Source: Clostridia bacterium (GTDB lineage Bacteria > Bacillota > Clostridia > Christensenellales > Aristaeellaceae). Taken from it: DNA of 64,000 bases. A model generated the notes under the pieces. The model saw only the letters and a program-made list of their open reading frames with translations. It was not told the DNA's origin and ran no database searches. The DNA is taken from contig JAFQOD010000028.1 in NCBI GenBank assembly GCA_017395685.1, forward strand, positions 1 through 64,000, written 5' to 3'. The position numbers and the translations under genes were made by a program. Shown in pieces: positions 15,884 to 26,710 of the stretch; position 1 is the first letter of the stretch, and each line of letters begins with the position of its first letter.

Positions 15884-16562
15884 ATTCCAGCTGGATTTCC
15901 ACGGGATTGTGCAGCGTCATGCTCTCCGGCGTCACCTGGCAATCATAGCACAGAATCTGCACTCCCGCCTCTGCCGCATGCTTCAGCGCATCTGCAAATG
16001 CGGGATGAGTGCGGCGGTTGGGAGTAAAATATTTCACATTCTGCATCTGAATCACAAAAAGCACTGCCGCCTCATATCCTGCCTGCACGCACTTTTCCAG
16101 TTCCTTCAGATGCTTGATACCCCGCTGGGTAGGCGCATCCGGAAAGGAAACCACCCCCTCCTCCTCCAGTGTTACGCCCTTTACCTCCATAAAAATCTTC
16201 CGATCATCCGTTTCTACATAAAAATCCAGCCTGGAATCGCCGAAAGTGCATTCCGGCCGGATCACCCTAGCCCCGGGAAACAAACGGGGGATCGCTTCCC
16301 CTGCAGCCCGGTTGGGGGCCTGGCTATCCATATTGATCAGCATCCCTGCCTTTTCCACCCCGATCACATCGCACCGGGTTTTCCGGGCAGGATGATCCGA
16401 TACGGCAAGATACACCCTGGCCCCGGGTACCAGGATTTCTTTGCACCGGCCGGTATTTTTCACATGGCAGATTTCCTCTCCCCGATCCGTTTCCACATGG
16501 GCAATAAAACGATTGGGACGGCGAAGAAAAATCCCTTCAATTACCTGATCGTATAATTTCAT
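15882..16562 (-). CDS. sfsA: SfsA-family DNA/RNA nuclease-like protein
   Basis: A 226-residue SfsA protein, first described in E. coli as stimulating maltose use and as DNA-binding; the fold has an OB-like head and a PD-(D/E)xK-type nuclease core. Visible blocks: FLRRPNRFIAHVE, VKNTGRCKEILVPGARVYL, SRLDFYVE...KIFMEVKGVTLEE (the putative D-ExK acidic residues) and SFPDAPTQRGIKHLKEL. The start at 16562 fits the usual N-terminus; only a weak GGTGA ribosome site precedes it. Transcribed alone, converging on the zinc-ribbon gene. Its true cellular role is unsettled. Confidence 0.92.
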   Translation of the reverse strand: MKLYDQVIEGIFLRRPNRFIAHVETDRGEEICHVKNTGRCKEILVPGARVYLAVSDHPARKTRCDVIGVEKAGMLINMDSQAPNRAAGEAIPRLFPGARVIRPECTFGDSRLDFYVETDDRKIFMEVKGVTLEEEGVVSFPDAPTQRGIKHLKELEKCVQAGYEAAVLFVIQMQNVKYFTPNRRTHPAFADALKHAAEAGVQILCYDCQVTPESMTLHNPVEIQLE

Positions 16563-16665
16563 AATCGCATCACCGGAAAAATTATAGGCCGGATGCTGCT
16601 TTTCTGTCAATCCCCCGCTTCTGATTCTTCCCCGGCCGCATATATTGATCGGGGAGGATCAAATC

Positions 16666-17475
16666 ATGTTCAAACGAAAAATCGTTACCCTGACCGCCCT
16701 GGCCCTCACCGGGGTGCTTTTTCTCATTTCGCCGCTAATTCAGGAGCAGAAAAATATCACCTCTGCCGGTCATCCCATCCTGCGTGTCTGGATACTGGAG
16801 GAAGAGCCTGCCGTCACCCGCTGGCTGAAAAAACAGGCCGCACAATACGAAAAGGAAGCTGGGCAGCGCATCTATCTGCGCGCCGCATCCAGTAAGGAAA
16901 TGGATCAGGCCCTTACAGGAGAAAAGGGCGCCATCATCCCCGATCTGATGGTAATGCAGGGATTGGATACCCCCCTGCTCTACCGGGGCTATGCCCTGAT
17001 CCTGCGGGACGAGAATGCGGTGATCCACACGCCTTCCCCCACCAGCGCCCTGTTTTTCCGGCCCACCGCCACCCCGGGACCCAGCCCATCGCCCCAGCCG
17101 GAGCCGGATCTGACCGCCCTTTCCCCCATTCTGGCGCCGCCCTTTCTTGTGCCATCACTCCCTGATATTCTGGTATCTGCCGATCCGCTGGCCGCCTTTT
17201 TGGCAGGAAAGGCCCCCGCCGCTCTGCTCACTGCCGGGCAGGCCGCCCAATTATCCTTTGGATACCGGGCCTACGCCCTGAAGGATGGAGAAGGCCTGAC
17301 CATGGTGCAGGCCAGAGCAATGAACAGCGAAGGGGCCGCATTTTTAGCCTTTTTGAAAGGGGAGGCTGCCCAGCGGGCACTGGCTGACGCCGGATTGAAT
17401 TCCTGCGATCCATCCATCCGCCTCTATGATGAATCCGATCCCATCCGGGCGCTGATTGAAGGAAGCCGGCAATAA
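16666..17475 (+). CDS. Exported protein with a degenerate solute-binding fold
   Basis: A 269-residue protein with an N-terminal signal anchor (MFKRKIVTLTALALTGVLFLISP) and then LRVWILEEEPAVTRWLKKQAAQYEKEAGQRIYLR, which resembles lobe 1 of family 1 sugar-binding proteins. A proline-rich linker (about residues 128-150) replaces much of the middle, and the C-terminal part (MNSEGAAFLAFLKGEAAQRALADAGL) resembles the end of the same fold. It is far shorter than true binding proteins and has no transporter genes beside it, so it may be a sensor or structural derivative. GGGGAGGATC precedes the chosen start. Function not assigned. Confidence 0.65.
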   Translation: MFKRKIVTLTALALTGVLFLISPLIQEQKNITSAGHPILRVWILEEEPAVTRWLKKQAAQYEKEAGQRIYLRAASSKEMDQALTGEKGAIIPDLMVMQGLDTPLLYRGYALILRDENAVIHTPSPTSALFFRPTATPGPSPSPQPEPDLTALSPILAPPFLVPSLPDILVSADPLAAFLAGKAPAALLTAGQAAQLSFGYRAYALKDGEGLTMVQARAMNSEGAAFLAFLKGEAAQRALADAGLNSCDPSIRLYDESDPIRALIEGSRQ

Positions 17476-17533
17476 ATTTTGCATACATTCTTTCCTTTCC
17501 GGGCATGCTCTTTTCCGAAGGGAGGAATAGGCA

Positions 17534-17698
17534 ATGAAGGAAGATACTTGCATTCTCTGCGGCAAGGCATTCCCCACCGGGCTGCACGTGATGGGCTGCC
17601 TGATCTGCTTCCCCTGCGAAAAGAAGCTGACGGCCAGCATCCTGCCCCGCCGGAAAAGAAAGCGGCTGCTGCGCATTTACACCGCCGCAGAGGGTTGA
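17534..17698 (+). CDS. Gin/CsfB-type inhibitor of sigma-G
   Basis: A 54-residue gene. The protein starts MKEDTCILCGKAFPTGLHVMG and continues to CLICFPCEKK, matching the Gin (CsfB) pattern C-x2-C ... G-[IL]-H ... C-x2-C-E. In B. subtilis, Gin is a zinc protein that blocks sigma-G (and sigma-E) until the correct sporulation stage. The B. subtilis gene also lies upstream of tmk, as here, which supports the call. GGAGG with a nine-base spacer precedes the ATG. Implies a sporulating ancestry. The basic C-terminal tail (RRKRKRLLR) is an unusual feature. Confidence 0.85.
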   Translation: MKEDTCILCGKAFPTGLHVMGCLICFPCEKKLTASILPRRKRKRLLRIYTAAEG

Positions 17699-17723
17699 TT
17701 TTTCGCGCCAGGCACGGTACAAT
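17695..17723 (+). promoter_or_regulatory. Promoter of the HAD-tmk fusion gene
   Basis: TTGATT (17695-17700) and TACAAT (17718-17723) with a 17-base spacer, 40 bases before the start codon. The -35 box overlaps the stop codon of gin. Confidence 0.65.
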
Positions 17724-17763
17724 AACATCCGACCGATTCTTTTTTCGGAAGGATGTTTTTTGC

Positions 17764-20108
<2,345 letters not shown>

Positions 20109-20123
20109 AAGGAGGATGCTGGA

Positions 20124-20741
20124 ATGAAGGTGCTTCTTCTCAACGGCAGCCCGAAACAAAACGGCAATACCGCCCTGGCCCTTTCCGAAATGGAAAAGAT
20201 TTTTACATCTGAAGGCATCGAAACCGAAATTATCCATGTGGGCCATCTGCCCATCCGCAGCTGTATTGCCTGCGGCCAGTGCCGAAAGCTGGGAAAATGC
20301 GTATTCGACGATATCGTCAATGAAATTGCCGAAAAATTTAAGCAGGCTGATGGCCTGGTAGTGGGCAGCCCCGTCTATTATGCCTCCGCCAATGCCACGC
20401 TGGTGGCGCTGCTTACCCGGCTGTTCTATTCCACTCCCTTTGCCAAGACCATGAAGGTGGGGGCGGCGGTGGTGGCAGCCCGGCGGGGCGGCCTTTCCTC
20501 CACCTTTGATGAACTGAATAAGTTCTTCACCATTTCCGGCATGCCCGTGGCCTCCGGCCAATACTGGAACAGCATCCACGGCGGTGCACCCGGCGAAGGG
20601 GCGCAGGATGCAGAAGGCCTGCAGATCATGCGTACTCTGGCCCGGAATATGACCTTCCTGATGAAATCCATCGCCCTGGGCAAGGAAAAATACGGCCTGC
20701 CCGAAAGAGAAAAAGGCATCTTTACCAATTTCATTCGCTAA
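20124..20741 (+). CDS. Flavodoxin-fold NAD(P)H-dependent oxidoreductase
   Basis: A 205-residue FMN-binding protein of the NADPH-dependent FMN reductase/iron-sulfur flavoprotein group. The FMN phosphate loop is NGSPKQNGNT (residues 8-17), and GSPVYYASANATLVALLTRLFY forms the flavin-stacking segment. A CIACGQCRKLGKCVFDD stretch (around residues 49-65) supplies three to four cysteines in the spacing used by the iron-sulfur flavoproteins, so it may also carry a cluster. AAAGGAGG precedes the ATG, 15 bases after mnmA. Physiological partner unknown. A bidirectional terminator follows. Confidence 0.88.
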   Translation: MKVLLLNGSPKQNGNTALALSEMEKIFTSEGIETEIIHVGHLPIRSCIACGQCRKLGKCVFDDIVNEIAEKFKQADGLVVGSPVYYASANATLVALLTRLFYSTPFAKTMKVGAAVVAARRGGLSSTFDELNKFFTISGMPVASGQYWNSIHGGAPGEGAQDAEGLQIMRTLARNMTFLMKSIALGKEKYGLPEREKGIFTNFIR

Positions 20742-20751
20742 ACAAAAAATC

Positions 20752-20784
20752 GCCTCTCATGACTGAACATGAGAGGCAATTTTT
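20752..20784. terminator. Bidirectional terminator between the flavoprotein and GH43 genes
   Basis: GCCTCTCATG / CATGAGAGGC stem with a six-base loop, AAAAAA before it and TTTTTT after it. Confidence 0.88.
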
Positions 20785-21650
20785 TATTTCCGGTACAGCC
20801 GCCCGTTTTTTTCCTCCAGCGGATAGAAAAAGGGCCGCTCCATACGGTGTTCATTGGGGCTGTGCAATGTCAGCTGCAATTGTCCCTGCAAATCCCTGAA
20901 GATCATCCCATGGCCGCCGTCTTCCATAAACAGCGGCTCCGCCTGGGAAAATACGCCGTCGATTTCCCCGTTATCCGATACGGCCACCCCCTGGGTATAG
21001 CCCCCCTGGGAAAAGCTGGCCCACAGGCACAGCAGGCCGCCATCCTCTGTACGCCACAGGAAAGGCCCATCCGTTACCCAGCCTGTCATGCCGGAAGAAT
21101 GCCTGATTTCCCGGCACCAGGGGGCCTGGGAAGCACGGAACAGCAAAAAAGGATCTCCATCAGGGGCACGCAGATCATTTGTCAGGGGAATGGCGCACAT
21201 TTCCCCATCCCCAGCCTGCACCCATTCATGGCAAAAGATCATGTACGGCCGGCCGGCCCGGCTCACATACAAGGTGCCGTCCAGGCATTCCCAGTCCCGG
21301 GGCGTCACCGGCCCATCAGAATGGGGATGAAACGGCCCCAGGGGGAAATCTGCGCGCAGCACCGCTGTGCCCCGGCACACCATAGGATTTTTGAAGCTGG
21401 CAAACATGTAAAAAGCGCCCTGATAGAAATAGACCTCCGGGGCCCAGTAATTGCGATCCGCCCAGAAGCTGCCATCGTTACGAAAGCATTCATAGGGCCC
21501 CTCCCAGTTTTCCAGATCCCGGCTTACATAGACATCGAATCCATCCGCCTCTCCCCAGCAGGTTTCCCCCCGGGTACCATAGAGATAGTAGACCCCCTCA
21601 TGCACCAGCACAAAGGGATCACGGATGTTAATCTGCGTGCGTTTCATCAT
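20784..21650 (-). CDS. GH43-like glycosidase (arabinofuranosidase/xylosidase fold)
   Basis: A 288-residue five-bladed beta-propeller protein without signal peptide. The blade motifs fit GH43: base D11 in NIRDPFVL, the WAPEVYFYQGAFYMFAS block, and LDGTLYV. Where many GH43 enzymes have E-G-P for the general acid, this one reads WVTDGPFLW; a glutamate in FCHEWVQAGDGEM could serve instead, so activity is likely but not certain. It ends a three-gene operon (MATE transporter, amino-acid-kinase-like gene, then this one, gap nine bases). The odd operon partners give no substrate; arabinosides or xylosides are the family default. Confidence 0.82.
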   Translation of the reverse strand: MMKRTQINIRDPFVLVHEGVYYLYGTRGETCWGEADGFDVYVSRDLENWEGPYECFRNDGSFWADRNYWAPEVYFYQGAFYMFASFKNPMVCRGTAVLRADFPLGPFHPHSDGPVTPRDWECLDGTLYVSRAGRPYMIFCHEWVQAGDGEMCAIPLTNDLRAPDGDPFLLFRASQAPWCREIRHSSGMTGWVTDGPFLWRTEDGGLLCLWASFSQGGYTQGVAVSDNGEIDGVFSQAEPLFMEDGGHGMIFRDLQGQLQLTLHSPNEHRMERPFFYPLEEKNGRLYRK

Positions 21651-21659
21651 AACCCCTCC

Positions 21660-22487
21660 TCAACGGATGCCGATGCGGGTACAATCCACTTTCCCGGAAA
21701 GAATGCCGGCGATGGGATGCCGGGCATGGGCGATGATGACCTCCACCCCGGTGCGGGCAGAGCGCAGGGCATATTCCAGCTTGGCCCTGGCCCCATTGGC
21801 CCCTGCCCGGGATGCGCCGATGCAATGATGCTGCCAATTACGCACCGCTTCCTCCAGCTTTTCGGCATCAGGGGCATAGATTTCTTTCACCAAAGTGGAG
21901 GGATCCTTGGGATCAGCATAGATCCCTTCCGTGGAGGTGAGCAGGATCAATTGCCTCGTGTGCACCAGCTCCGCCACCACCGCCGCCGTTTCATCATTAT
22001 CCACGCATTCCACCACATGGGCCTCAGGATGCTCCTGCTGCAGGGCAGAAAGCTCCATCTTTCTGTTTTCTTCGTCGCTGACGCAGTCGTTGTAATTGAT
22101 GATGGGGATAGCCCCCTGAGCAGGGCAGCGCTGCAGCAATTCATACAGATGCTGACGCTTCTGGGGATCATTGAAATGATTATGCTCCACCAGCACCTGG
22201 CGCACCCCGTATTCCGGCCGGATAAACCGGCGGTAGGTTTCCATCAGGATGGCCTGACCCTGGGCGGAATAATCGGTTTTATTCTGTTCCGGATCACCGG
22301 AGAGGGCATGGCCCCTCCGCTTCATGTAATCCACCCTGCCAATTTCCGTGGCGCCGGAGGATACCAGCAGCATGCCGGGCCGCAATTCACTGCTGAGCCG
22401 GGCAAAAATATTGTAATCGATATCGTTATCCTCTCTGCGGATCAGCGCCATGGAACCGATCTTGATCACCAGCTCAATGCCCTTCAT
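21660..22487 (-). CDS. Amino-acid-kinase-family protein (glutamate 5-kinase-like)
   Basis: A 275-residue protein of the amino acid kinase fold. The N-terminus ELVIKIGSMALI holds the ATP-phosphate lysine, LVSSGATEIGR is the substrate loop typical of glutamate 5-kinase, and INYNDCVSDEENR...VDNDETAAVVAELV matches the NDxV/DND(x)LSA-like block. There is no C-terminal PUA domain, as in short proB forms. The divergent substrate residues and the absence of proA leave open a kinase for another carboxylate. The start at 22487 follows GGAGGG, one base after the MATE gene ends; longer readings lack a ribosome site. Confidence 0.75.
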   Translation of the reverse strand: MKGIELVIKIGSMALIRREDNDIDYNIFARLSSELRPGMLLVSSGATEIGRVDYMKRRGHALSGDPEQNKTDYSAQGQAILMETYRRFIRPEYGVRQVLVEHNHFNDPQKRQHLYELLQRCPAQGAIPIINYNDCVSDEENRKMELSALQQEHPEAHVVECVDNDETAAVVAELVHTRQLILLTSTEGIYADPKDPSTLVKEIYAPDAEKLEEAVRNWQHHCIGASRAGANGARAKLEYALRSARTGVEVIIAHARHPIAGILSGKVDCTRIGIR

Positions 22488-22488
22488 A

Positions 22489-23883
22489 TTATCCCTCCCT
22501 GCCGCCGATGGTGGTGAGATTATTGATCCATTTCCCGCTGAGGAACCGGGGCAGGCCCATGCAGATCTTGAACCCCTCCTCAATAAATGTGGCAGCATAG
22601 ATGCCGGTAATGGGCAAGCCGAATACCAGCGTGGCAATGGCTACGCAGGGCACGCCGATCACCCAGATGGAGCCCCCGTCCATGGCCATGGAAAAGATGG
22701 TATCGCCGCCGGCCCGGAGCACGCCCACAATATTGATGGTATTGAAATGCCTGAAGGGCATGGCGCAGGCGGCAAGGACGATAATGGTGGCGGCATCCTT
22801 CAGCGTCTGAGAGGACAGATTGGAAAAGAGCGAAAGAATGGGATAGCGGAAAGCAAACAGCATCAGGGCAGTAAACACGCTCAGGCATTCGGTGGCAAAA
22901 AGCATCCGCCGGGAGGTGAGGATCGCCCCTTCCCTGTCCCCGGCGCCGATCCGGTTGCCGATCAGGATGGCGGTGGCATTCACCGCGCCAAAGACCAGCA
23001 CTGTCATCAGCTGGTCAATATTATTGTATACGCCCACAGCGTTGACAGCGTCATCCCCCCGCATGCCATAGAAAATGGAATAGGCGGTCATGCCCAGGGA
23101 CCACAGCCCCTCATTGATGACGACGGGCAGCACCCGCTTGATATAATCCAGGGAAAAGCGATTATCGGGCATTTTCAGCTGGGACATACGGATGGCGCCG
23201 GGCTGACGCTTCAGATACGTATAGCCCATATTCACCAGCAGGGATACCGCCGCCGCCGCCACCGTGCCGATGGCAGCGCCCTTTACCCCCATAGCCGGGA
23301 AGCCCATATGCCCATAAATCAATACATAATTGAAAAACGTATTGGTCAGAATGCCGGCAATGCCCCCGGCCATGGCAACAGCCGGCTTTCCGGTAGCGCG
23401 CAGGGTATTGGAAAACACGATATCCATGCCGCTGAGCAGATAGCTGAAGCCTACGATGGAAAGGTATTCCACAGCCAGGCCCCGGCTGGGCCCATCCTCC
23501 AGAAACAGGGTCATGATCTGCCGGGGAATTAGCACTGCCCCCAGGCAGAATAGAAGCGCTAGGCCCAAGGTGATCCGCAGGCACAGGCTCATTACCTTAT
23601 GGATGCCTTCCTTATCCTTTTTGCCCCAGAACTGGGAAATAAAAATGGAAGTGCCGGAGGCAGCCCCAAAAAGAAACAGCTGGAACAGGAAGGAATACCG
23701 GCCTGCCTGGGTAACGGCGGCATAGCTGGCCCCGTTATCCTGCAGCCCCGCCACCATCAGCCCGTCCACGATGTGCGCAGACGCCGCCACCAGATTCTGC
23801 AGGGCGATCGGCAAGGCGATGCGGATCATTTTTTTTCCAAAGTCTCTTTCCCAATGGAAAATCTTTTTCGTGCTTTCTTTCAT
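22489..23883 (-). CDS. MATE-family multidrug/Na+ antiporter
   Basis: A 464-residue inner-membrane protein with twelve predicted helices in two homologous halves, the normal MATE layout. The N-terminal half opens with IRIALPIALQNLVAASAHIVDGLMVAG; the second half repeats the pattern near VLPVVINEGLWSLGMTAYSIFYG. MATE proteins export cationic drugs or metabolites in exchange for Na+ or H+. The start at 23883 follows AAAGG; the longer reading runs into the promoter region. First gene of the operon with the kinase-like and GH43 genes; the actual cargo is unknown. Confidence 0.93.
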   Translation of the reverse strand: MKESTKKIFHWERDFGKKMIRIALPIALQNLVAASAHIVDGLMVAGLQDNGASYAAVTQAGRYSFLFQLFLFGAASGTSIFISQFWGKKDKEGIHKVMSLCLRITLGLALLFCLGAVLIPRQIMTLFLEDGPSRGLAVEYLSIVGFSYLLSGMDIVFSNTLRATGKPAVAMAGGIAGILTNTFFNYVLIYGHMGFPAMGVKGAAIGTVAAAAVSLLVNMGYTYLKRQPGAIRMSQLKMPDNRFSLDYIKRVLPVVINEGLWSLGMTAYSIFYGMRGDDAVNAVGVYNNIDQLMTVLVFGAVNATAILIGNRIGAGDREGAILTSRRMLFATECLSVFTALMLFAFRYPILSLFSNLSSQTLKDAATIIVLAACAMPFRHFNTINIVGVLRAGGDTIFSMAMDGGSIWVIGVPCVAIATLVFGLPITGIYAATFIEEGFKICMGLPRFLSGKWINNLTTIGGREG

Positions 23884-23920
23884 TTTTTGCAGCCTTTCGG
23901 GAAATATCAAAATCTTTTCT

Positions 23921-23949
23921 ATTTTATCATGTTCCACCAGCAATCGCAA
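23921..23949 (-). promoter_or_regulatory. Promoter of the MATE-kinase-GH43 operon
   Basis: Minus-strand TTGCGA (23949-23944) and TAAAAT (23926-23921), 17 bases apart. Confidence 0.6.
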
Positions 23950-24006
23950 GGGGCGTAATCGGCCAGTGCAAAAGGGATACATATCACTATTTGCATTATT
24001 CCTGCC

Positions 24007-24035
24007 TTGACAAAACATGCACCAGAAGCTACAAT
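24007..24035 (+). promoter_or_regulatory. Promoter of the secreted flavin-fold gene
   Basis: TTGACA (24007-24012) and TACAAT (24030-24035) with a 17-base spacer, 40 bases ahead of the start codon. Confidence 0.75.
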
Positions 24036-24074
24036 AATTATGCATCTTTTGCAAATAAAAGGAGGTACCCGGTT

Positions 24075-25187
24075 ATGAAGAAAATCTTTGCTCTGCTGGT
24101 AGCTCTGATGCTGCTGGTTCCCACCCTGGCCGCCGCTGAAATGACGGAAGCCGAAATGCATGCCTGGGCACTGGCCAACGGCTATGTGAAGGCCGATGTG
24201 GATGCCCTCGCCTCTGCCACCACCAACAAGGCCGGTGGTGTAAACTTCGGCGCCATCGAATGGACCGAGGAGCTGCAGGTTATGGCCATCAAGGAATTCC
24301 TCAAGGGCGGCCATTATCTGGGCGATGCCAATTATGCCCAGGATGAAACCGGCTGGAACTATCGTGAAATGTACCAGATGGCCACTGTTTACGGCAACAT
24401 GCCCAACAATACCAATCTGGAACTGGTACTGGATATCGATTCTCTGTGCCTGCTGGGCGTATCCGAAGCCGGCACCAGCAAGACCCTCCATATCCAGCAC
24501 AACCCCAACGTATCCATCTCCTGGTGCCGTCAGCTGCGGCCCCATGAAGAAGAAACCTACAACTACTACTGCTCCTACGGCGTCCAGTTTGACGGTGTGG
24601 TGCGCATTTTCACCCCCGCTGATCTGGAAACCGAAGAAGGCAAGGCCAAGCTGCTGAACCTGTTTGATAAATATTATCCCACCCTGGCCACCTCCTGGAT
24701 GGGCTATGCCGCTACCTTCGCCAATCTGACAGATGAAGCGGAAATCCTGGCTGCCAAGCTGGGCTACATCGAAAAGCAGCTCAAGGGCGGCGCCATGGTG
24801 ATCTACGAAGTAGTGCCCACCCGCATCATCATCACCGCGCCCTTCCTGATCAACATGAGCCCCTCCATGACCAACGGCATCAAGTTCGTCAATCAGATGG
24901 AAGGCGAAAAGAAATATGCCTATGATCTGCTGCTGACCGAAGAATTCCTGGATGCCCTGGTTGCCTATAAGAACGAATACATGGCCACCGAAGAAGGCAA
25001 GGCCCAGGTTGAAGCCTATTATTCCACCGGTATGTATCCCATGCTGGACGGCCTGTGCGCCCAGTACGGCGCCCCCACCAGCCTGCAGATCTGCATGATG
25101 CCCACCACCGCCGCCGGCCTCAAGACCCAGACCACCTGGGTGCCCGCCGTCGTGGATGTTGACGCTACCGCAGCTGCCACCAAATAA
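24075..25187 (+). CDS. Secreted protein with a PNPOx-like split-barrel region
   Basis: A 370-residue exported protein: signal peptide MKKIFALLVALMLLVPTLAAA, then a mature region. Residues about 110-180 (GNMPNNTNLELVLDIDSLCLLGVSEAG, then HIQHNPNVSISWCRQLRP) resemble the flavin-binding split barrel of pyridoxamine-phosphate-oxidase-like proteins. Such proteins are usually cytoplasmic, so export is unusual. A second, helical half ends in a low-complexity tail. GGAGGT precedes the start; promoter and terminator make it a single-gene unit. Possible roles are extracellular flavin-linked redox or small-molecule binding; no enzyme activity can be assigned. Confidence 0.7.
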   Translation: MKKIFALLVALMLLVPTLAAAEMTEAEMHAWALANGYVKADVDALASATTNKAGGVNFGAIEWTEELQVMAIKEFLKGGHYLGDANYAQDETGWNYREMYQMATVYGNMPNNTNLELVLDIDSLCLLGVSEAGTSKTLHIQHNPNVSISWCRQLRPHEEETYNYYCSYGVQFDGVVRIFTPADLETEEGKAKLLNLFDKYYPTLATSWMGYAATFANLTDEAEILAAKLGYIEKQLKGGAMVIYEVVPTRIIITAPFLINMSPSMTNGIKFVNQMEGEKKYAYDLLLTEEFLDALVAYKNEYMATEEGKAQVEAYYSTGMYPMLDGLCAQYGAPTSLQICMMPTTAAGLKTQTTWVPAVVDVDATAAATK

Positions 25188-25205
25188 ATCAAGGCATACC
25201 TTTGC

Positions 25206-25237
25206 CCCTGCTGCTTTTCTGCAGCAGGGTTTTTTTC
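25206..25237 (+). terminator. Intrinsic terminator of the secreted flavin-fold gene
   Basis: CCCTGCTGC / GCAGCAGGG stem, loop TTTTCT, then eight T's. Confidence 0.92.
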
Positions 25238-25267
25238 TTTGCGGTCTGTACTTTCCCTGTGCTTTCC

Positions 25268-25296
25268 TTGCAAAATGATCCGTACCGGCCTATAAT
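25268..25296 (+). promoter_or_regulatory. Promoter of apgM
   Basis: TTGCAA (25268-25273) and TATAAT (25291-25296) with a 17-base spacer, 24 bases before the apgM start. Confidence 0.75.
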
Positions 25297-25320
25297 GAAA
25301 GGGTTTGGAGGCGAATAGCA

Positions 25321-26526
25321 ATGAAATACGTATTGATTATCGGTGACGGCATGGCGGATACCGGCCTGGCCCAATTGAACGGAAAAACCCCTCTGGAGCA
25401 TCTGGATCTGCCCCATTTCAACATCCTGGCCGGGGGCGAGCACGGCACTGCCCGCACCGTGCCCGAAGGGGTACCGGCCGGCAGCGATACCGCCATTCTG
25501 AATATATTCGGCTACGATCCCAGGAAATATTATTCCGGCCGCAGCGTGCTGGAGGCAGCGGGCGTGGGCGTGCTGCTCAAGGAAGGGGAGGTTTCCTTCC
25601 GGGTCAATCTCTGCGCCGTGGAGGATGGCATCATGCTTTCTCATAACGGCGGCGGCATTGAAGGGGATGAAGCAGAAACCCTGATGCAGGATCTGATCGC
25701 CCATCCTGATTTTGCGGCCGTTGCCGGGAAGATCGCCCTGCAGATTACTGTCAGCCGCACCTTCCGGCATGTGGGCGTTATTGATGCCCCGGAAGCCGGG
25801 GAATTCATCCTGAAGGAGCCCCATAATATCCTGGGTGAGCCCTGGCAGGATTATCTGCCGAAGGGCGCTTTATGCAATGAGCTTACCGATCTGATGCTGG
25901 CCAGCTACCGCATTCTGGATCAGCACCCCATCAATATTGCCCGCAGGCAGCGGGGGCAATTGCCCGCCAATGTAATCTGGCCCTGGGGCGCCGGAAGGGC
26001 CGCGCAGCTGCCCTCCTTCCCGGAAAAATACCACCATGCCGGGGCGGTAATTTCCGCCGTGCCGCTGGTATGGGGCATTGCCAATCTGGCCGGCCTGCCC
26101 TTCCCTCAGGTGGAAGGGGCCACAGGCGATCTGGATACCAATTATGAGGGCAAGGTGAATGCCCTGCTTCAGGCGCTGAAGGAAGGGGATGATTTTGCCG
26201 CCATCCATGTGGAGGCCCCCGATGAAATGGCCCATGCCGGCGATCTGGAAAAGAAGCTGGAGGCCATCCGCCGCCTGGATCGGCTGGTGATTGCACCGCT
26301 GCTGGAAAAGCTGCCTGAAATTGATCCGGATTTCCGCATTCTGCTGCTCAGCGATCATCCCACCCTGCTTACCACCCGCACCCATGACGGCAATCCTGTG
26401 CCCTATGCCATCTACGACAGCAGAAAGCCGGGGCAGCCCCGGAAATTCTCCGAATCCATGGCCACGCAGGGCCCTGCCCTGGAAAACGGCGATCTGCTGA
26501 TGCCCAGGCTGTTTGATCAGGTATAA
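25321..26526 (+). CDS. apgM: Cofactor-independent phosphoglycerate mutase (archaeal/ApgM type)
   Basis: A 401-residue glycolytic enzyme interconverting 3- and 2-phosphoglycerate. It belongs to the alkaline-phosphatase-like, ApgM group rather than to GpmI: it starts MKYVLIIGDGMAD and has PEGVPAGSDTAILNIFGYDP (with the catalytic serine), YSGRSVLEAAGVGV, HVEAPDEMAHAGDLEKKLEAI and LLLSDHPTLLTTRTHDGNPVPYAIYD, which carry the two-metal ligands. Length is normal. Transcribed alone between its own promoter and terminator. Some bacterial members double as homoserine kinases; no neighbouring threonine genes support that here. Confidence 0.93.
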   Translation: MKYVLIIGDGMADTGLAQLNGKTPLEHLDLPHFNILAGGEHGTARTVPEGVPAGSDTAILNIFGYDPRKYYSGRSVLEAAGVGVLLKEGEVSFRVNLCAVEDGIMLSHNGGGIEGDEAETLMQDLIAHPDFAAVAGKIALQITVSRTFRHVGVIDAPEAGEFILKEPHNILGEPWQDYLPKGALCNELTDLMLASYRILDQHPINIARRQRGQLPANVIWPWGAGRAAQLPSFPEKYHHAGAVISAVPLVWGIANLAGLPFPQVEGATGDLDTNYEGKVNALLQALKEGDDFAAIHVEAPDEMAHAGDLEKKLEAIRRLDRLVIAPLLEKLPEIDPDFRILLLSDHPTLLTTRTHDGNPVPYAIYDSRKPGQPRKFSESMATQGPALENGDLLMPRLFDQV

Positions 26527-26626
26527 ATTTTTCCATTGCAAAAACGGTTCCTAATTGCACAATGCATTTTCCGAAACCATTTTGTACATCACTCACAAAA
26601 CTGAAATCAAAGGTTTGTGAACCATT

Positions 26627-26653
26627 CCGGGATTGAAAAATCCCGGTTTTTTT
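26627..26653 (+). terminator. Intrinsic terminator after apgM
   Basis: CCGGGATT / AATCCCGG stem with loop GAAA (a stable tetraloop) and a seven-base-plus T-run. It also separates apgM from the HPr-like gene. Confidence 0.93.
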
Positions 26654-26710
26654 GTTACACTGCAAATCGTGGGGAAGGAAAGAAACCCACAGAAAAGGAG
26701 ATGTTGAGCA

